A stretch of 7,687 bases of DNA from NCBI GenBank assembly GCA_016927965.1, contig JAFGLP010000032.1, forward strand, positions 1 through 7,687, written 5' to 3'. Shown here piece by piece: positions 4,804 through 7,687 of this stretch; the first letter of the stretch is position 1, and each line of letters starts with the position of its first letter. The stretch comes from Dehalococcoidia bacterium (GTDB taxonomy: Bacteria; Chloroflexota; Dehalococcoidia; GIF9; UBA5629). The position numbers and the translations under genes are program-made. Under the pieces are notes generated by a model. It worked only from the letters and a program-made list of their open reading frames with translations, made no database searches and was not told the DNA's origin.

Positions 4804-6645
4804 ATGTACAGGTTAAAGCCCTGCCTTATACTATCAGTCATATTGTCTTTATTATTTACAGGTATCTCTGTGATATCTGCCTCTGCGGCAGATGAGACCG
4901 AGCTGTGGCACAGGAGCTACGACGGCGGAAATGATGATATAGGCAACGGGGTGGCAGTTGATACGCAGGACAATGTCATTGTCACGGGTTACGTCACACA
5001 GGCCCCTGGTAATGCGGACTGCTATACCGTAAAATACGATAAAAACGGCAACCAGCTATGGAGCGTAACCTATGACAGCGGACTTGACGACCAGGCATAT
5101 GATGTAGCCGTCGATTCCGCTAATAATGTGATTATCACGGGCTATGCTACGGTCGCCAGCAGGGATTTCCTCACGATCAAGTATGGTCCAGACGGCAACC
5201 AGCTCTGGATGAAGACTTACGACAGCGGCAGAACGGACTGGGCCTGGGGTGTGGCCGTCGATTCTCAGGACAACGTTATAATAACCGGCCAGCGCCGCGA
5301 TGCGACTTCTGAATATTACACCATCAAATACAGCAAAGACGGCGATGAAATATGGGCTCGTTTACACGCGGAGGGGATGGGAGAAGTTTTTGATGTTACA
5401 GTTGATTCTCGGGACAACGTCATCGTCACAGGACAGGTCGGTTTCCCCCAGGGGAAGTACACCACCATCAAGTACAACAGGGACGGCAACCGGCTCTGGA
5501 TTGAAGTTTACGGGGTCCACCCGGGAGATAATGAAGGCAAGGCTGTTACCGTCGATTTAAATGACAATATCATAGTCACCGGCATGTCCGGCCCGTCGGT
5601 TGGCTATGACTATTTCTTCAGCGTGTCAACAATTAAATACGATAATAACGGTAACCAGCTATGGAGGACAAATTACAGCGCAGGATATAATGATTGTGCC
5701 TGGGGCGTGGCAGTGGATTCGCAAAACTGTATCATTATTACCGATTCGACACAGAAAGCTGACGGCACCTACGATTACTATACAATCAAATACAGCCCCA
5801 ACGGCGAGGAACTGTGCAGCATCAGGTACGACGGCGGAGGTAATGATGCACCTTCCTGCGTGGCCATCGACTCCAAAGATAATATTATCGTCACCGGCGG
5901 CTCTGCCAATGCCGCAGGTAATTACGACATCTATACCATCAAGTATCCTGCCCCACCCCCCAACATCATTTCCTTCTCACCCGATGCTGGAGTAAGCGGC
6001 AGTACGGTCATTATCACCGGCACAAACCTGTTGGGCGCAACCTCGGTCAAATTCGGCGGCATACCGGCTGCCATGTTCAAGGTCGATTCTCCCACGCAGA
6101 TTACTGCCACAGTCGGAGCAGGCAACAGCGGTAAAGTCACTGTATCTAATCGATATGGCAGCGCGGTAAGCGCTGCTGATTTCAACTTCATCAGCCAGGT
6201 CAATACTGCTTCCCACGGATCATCTGCCACCGGTACTTCATCGGGGCCCCAAGGGCCGGTGTCGCTGCCCAATATCTCCATTCAGAGCGCTTCGCTCTCA
6301 GCCGCCAGGGTGGCCCCGGGCACGCCTGTCACTGTCACCGTCAATGTTACCAACACTGGAGATGTCAACGGCAGCTCCAGGCTAACCCTCTACGTGAGCG
6401 GTCGGGAAGAGTCCAGCCAGGGTATTACGGTCAGCAGCGGTGAAAGCACTCCGGTTTCCTTCACGGTCAGCCGTAATAAGCCCGGGTCATACTCTGTTTA
6501 TGTAAACGGAATACAGGCGGGCAATTTTACAGTAGGCCGGTTTGGCAATCACGATTTGATTCTATATTTAAGCATGACGCTATTCGGCCTGGCCTTCATA
6601 GTATTCCTAGTATTTGTCCTGAGGAAAAGACACGCGGAAAATTAA
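4804..6645 (+). CDS. Exported membrane-anchored SBBP propeller protein with IPT/TIG and CARDB-like domains
   Basis: A 613-residue cell-surface protein of unknown role; the architecture suggests binding or adhesion, not catalysis. Residues 1-29 are a signal peptide with an ASA|A or SAA|D type I cleavage site. Residues ~30-381 hold seven repeats of about 50 residues, each with a D..DN(V/I)I(I/V)TG core and most with a (Y/F).TIKY...GNQLW end, typical of SBBP (beta-propeller) repeats; seven suits a closed propeller. Residues ~385-463 are an IPT/TIG immunoglobulin-like domain (IISFSPDAGVSGSTVIITG). A Gly/Ser/Thr-rich linker (~464-488) leads to a CARDB-like domain (~489-578, VTVNVTNTGD). Residues ~584-605 form one membrane helix followed by RKRH, so the bulk is outside. 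The SD is weak; an in-frame TAG just upstream makes ATG 4804 the first start. It lies 142 bases after the zinc-knuckle gene. Confidence 0.88.
   Translation: MYRLKPCLILSVILSLLFTGISVISASAADETELWHRSYDGGNDDIGNGVAVDTQDNVIVTGYVTQAPGNADCYTVKYDKNGNQLWSVTYDSGLDDQAYDVAVDSANNVIITGYATVASRDFLTIKYGPDGNQLWMKTYDSGRTDWAWGVAVDSQDNVIITGQRRDATSEYYTIKYSKDGDEIWARLHAEGMGEVFDVTVDSRDNVIVTGQVGFPQGKYTTIKYNRDGNRLWIEVYGVHPGDNEGKAVTVDLNDNIIVTGMSGPSVGYDYFFSVSTIKYDNNGNQLWRTNYSAGYNDCAWGVAVDSQNCIIITDSTQKADGTYDYYTIKYSPNGEELCSIRYDGGGNDAPSCVAIDSKDNIIVTGGSANAAGNYDIYTIKYPAPPPNIISFSPDAGVSGSTVIITGTNLLGATSVKFGGIPAAMFKVDSPTQITATVGAGNSGKVTVSNRYGSAVSAADFNFISQVNTASHGSSATGTSSGPQGPVSLPNISIQSASLSAARVAPGTPVTVTVNVTNTGDVNGSSRLTLYVSGREESSQGITVSSGESTPVSFTVSRNKPGSYSVYVNGIQAGNFTVGRFGNHDLILYLSMTLFGLAFIVFLVFVLRKRHAEN
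4906..5946 (+). repeat. Seven in-frame ~150-base repeats encoding propeller blades
   Basis: Counting from the Trp of each LW, the units start at 4906, 5059, 5206, 5353, 5497, 5662 and 5815 (residues 35, 86, 135, 184, 232, 287, 338), giving periods of 51, 49, 49, 48, 55 and 51 residues. The last unit has Cys instead of Trp (C338), and unit six has a worn core (DSQNCIIITD). The seventh unit lacks its own closing GNQLW strand; the N-terminal ETELW could supply it, closing the ring as in other propellers. The repeats have diverged at DNA level, so they are old. Confidence 0.85.
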
Positions 6646-6828
6646 ATTCAGAAGATTCATTAGCCACACGGAATGTTTAAATCGATGGAGTTGGTAGCAC
6701 ATACCAGGTCTGCCAGTTAGTTTGCCAAAGAATAACTTTACGTTCATTTTGGAATAATTATGTCCACAGGCAAAATCCTACATTGTGCGTAGAATACCAA
6801 TAAATGACAACTCGTTTCGTTAAATTAA

Positions 6829-6867
6829 TTGACAAAATACTAGCAACCATATTGCATGCACTATAAT
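6829..6867 (+). promoter_or_regulatory. Isolated TTGACA and TATAAT, 27 bases apart
   Basis: Perfect -35 (6829-6834) and -10 (6862-6867) hexamers, but spaced 27 bases apart, too far for a standard sigma70 promoter. At 17 bases from the TTGACA lies TTGCAT (6852-6857), a poor -10. It may be a remnant, or a site needing an activator that bends the DNA. Confidence 0.25.
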
Positions 6868-6937
6868 CAGAAGACCTCTAATGATCGGCAGTTTGCTGCA
6901 ACCAATGTGTCCCATTATTTAAAGGCATTATTTGCAA

Positions 6938-6966
6938 TTGACACATATGATATAATTGCCTAAATT
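6938..6966 (+). promoter_or_regulatory. Overlapping promoter candidates for the lipoprotein gene
   Basis: TGATATAAT (6948-6956) is a perfect extended -10. A perfect TTGACA (6938-6943) lies only seven bases before that -10, so it cannot pair with it, but it does have TAAATT (6961-6966, four of six) at 17 bases. Two overlapping promoters are possible. A bulged inverted repeat with arms at 6924-6931 and 6952-6960 covers the -10. Transcription from the extended -10 would give a leader of about 160 bases to the ATG at 7126. Confidence 0.5.
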
Positions 6967-7020
6967 TAATCGTAAAATAGTTGATGGGCTGAGATTACCA
7001 AATTGAGGCAGAGGCAGGTA

Positions 7021-7026
7021 TATAAT
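7021..7026 (+). promoter_or_regulatory. Candidate -10 box nearer the lipoprotein gene
   Basis: A perfect TATAAT, about 100 bases before the first possible start. No good -35 is seen at 16-18 bases; TTGAGG (7003-7008) is only 12 bases away. Weak candidate. Confidence 0.25.
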
Positions 7027-7125
7027 AAAAAGGCATAAGTAATATCTCTCATTTTATTTATTGGAACTGCACTGAAGTGACGTGCTACATTATTGCCAGG
7101 GTTCAAATTGGATTCTAAGGTGTGA

Positions 7126-7687
7126 ATGAGGAAAAAGGGTATTTTACATATGAAAAATCCGGCAATTTTACAAAGGCTAATTATTTTCCTTATCGCTTTG
7201 CTTGCTATTACATCCTTCGGATGCAGCTCAGACCAGATTAGCACTGACCTATATGAATATTTACACAAACAAACCTACAATCAAACGAAGTTTTTAACAA
7301 ATACTATTGAAGAATATAGCCAACATATTGATAAGGAAGAAATACTTAATTTACAGGTGACGCAATTTAAGAGACGATGGGGTGATTTTAGTTTCCTCAG
7401 TCAGCCCAATGATGGTGCAATGTGGAAGGGGATTACCTGGCAATCATCAAATGGTCACATAACTAATATGATTTGTTGCGGTTATGACTGTGTTGTTGTG
7501 GATCCGTATTACGCTGTTGCAGGATTGAATTTCCGTTATGACACAAAAAATGGATTGTTCTGCCATGACTTACCGAGTGGGCTGACACAGTGCTATCGTC
7601 CTACAACAACCTATGATCAGAGTAGCTTTGCCGATGAAGTCAGGGAGGCTTTGCAGGAGCTGCATAATATGGAAAATGAGATAGTAC
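7126..7687 (+). CDS. Predicted lipoprotein of unknown function, N-terminal part
   Basis: The reading frame stays open to the window edge (187 codons). I do not recognise the family. The start MRKKG gives a basic n-region, followed by the hydrophobic stretch LIIFLIALLAITSFG and then C33, which fits the general lipoprotein signal pattern ([AGS] before Cys), although -2 Phe and -3 Ser are not the classic LAG. The mature part begins CSSDQ and would be anchored by lipid outside the cytoplasmic membrane. It has no repeats, but it holds several Cys (an ICCGYDC cluster, then C146 and C156), which could form disulfides or bind metal. ATG 7126 follows an in-frame TGA directly and has AAGG five bases upstream; ATG 7150 (eight codons later, AAGGG ten bases upstream) is an equal alternative and would move the lipid Cys to 25. 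By eye its DNA is more AT-rich than the propeller gene, so transfer is possible. Confidence 0.7.
   Translation, partial: MRKKGILHMKNPAILQRLIIFLIALLAITSFGCSSDQISTDLYEYLHKQTYNQTKFLTNTIEEYSQHIDKEEILNLQVTQFKRRWGDFSFLSQPNDGAMWKGITWQSSNGHITNMICCGYDCVVVDPYYAVAGLNFRYDTKNGLFCHDLPSGLTQCYRPTTTYDQSSFADEVREALQELHNMENEIV

Larger units (their letters stand above)
6646..7125. other. AT-rich intergenic region before the lipoprotein gene
   Basis: 480 bases with no coding region I can support. It holds a small hairpin, TGGTA (6692-6696) / TACCA (6702-6706), 46 bases after the propeller gene stop but with no T-run, so at best a weak end of transcription. It also holds a tandem GAGGCA pair (7005-7016), a bulged inverted repeat GGCATTAT (6924-6931) / ATAATTGCC (6952-6960) over a promoter candidate, and several promoter hexamers listed separately. 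Confidence 0.5.

Noticed and set aside
6685..6720. AGTTGGTAGCAC, like a tRNA D-arm, with a following stem.
   Set aside because: No acceptor stem, anticodon arm or GTTCGAATC-type T-loop can be laid out around it.
267..6859. GCATGC at 267-272, 684-689 and 6854-6859 as a shared regulatory site.
   Set aside because: A six-base palindrome at varied distances from genes is expected by chance.
6984..7020. GGGCTGAGATTACC, which recalls the CUGAGA core of the TPP (THI-box) riboswitch.
   Set aside because: The other invariant part (CTGATCTGGATAATGCCAGCG-like) and closing stem are missing downstream, and the downstream gene has no link to thiamine. The match is chance.
6966..7268. Open frame of 100 codons on the minus strand across the AT-rich gap.
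   Set aside because: It covers the start of the predicted lipoprotein, lacks a clear SD and looks like random AT-rich hydrophobic translation.

Overview
The window looks bacterial and chromosomal, of moderate GC with AT-rich intergenic stretches. Shine-Dalgarno sites (GGAGG, AGGAAG, AGGGGAG), two TTG starts and sigma70-like hexamers support a bacterium. An anaerobe is suggested by a rubrerythrin, and a Chloroflexota (Dehalococcoidia-like) source is plausible from the gene mix: dPGM, a nitrilase-fused NadE, a rubrerythrin and a large SBBP/IPT/CARDB-like surface protein. That assignment is inference, because no marker gene is present.

Layout. 1-183 (-): the first 61 codons of a cofactor-dependent phosphoglycerate mutase, cut by the window edge. 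184-735: a 552-base divergent control region with promoter-like hexamers for both sides and a 14-base dyad. 736-2721 (+): glutamine-dependent NAD+ synthetase with a TTG start and a strong SD. 2732-3340 (-) and 3343-3960 (-): a tight two-gene unit read leftward, a MarC-family membrane protein followed by a rubrerythrin. The rubrerythrin SD is formed by the last codons of marC, and the unit ends 10 bases from the nadE stop. 3961-4370: a second divergent control region. 4371-4661 (+): a 96-residue protein made only of four DnaJ-type zinc-binding knuckles. 4662-4803: a leader-like gap with consecutive, partly exclusive hairpins. 4804-6645 (+): an exported protein with a seven-repeat propeller, an IPT/TIG domain, a CARDB-like domain and a C-terminal membrane anchor. 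6646-7125: AT-rich, non-coding as far as I can see, with several promoter-like hexamers. 7126-7687 (+): the start of a predicted lipoprotein of unknown function, running off the window.

How the genes fit together. NadE makes NAD+ and phosphoglycerate mutase serves glycolysis, so these are housekeeping. MarC plus rubrerythrin is probably a co-expressed unit; the rubrerythrin would reduce peroxide in an oxygen-sensitive cell. The right third is accessory: the zinc-knuckle protein, the propeller protein and the lipoprotein have no assigned pathway. I see no CRISPR array, insertion sequence, phage gene, rRNA or tRNA. The least described parts are the stand-alone zinc-knuckle protein, the hairpin series before the propeller gene, and the rubrerythrin with two rubredoxin domains and one questionable iron ligand.
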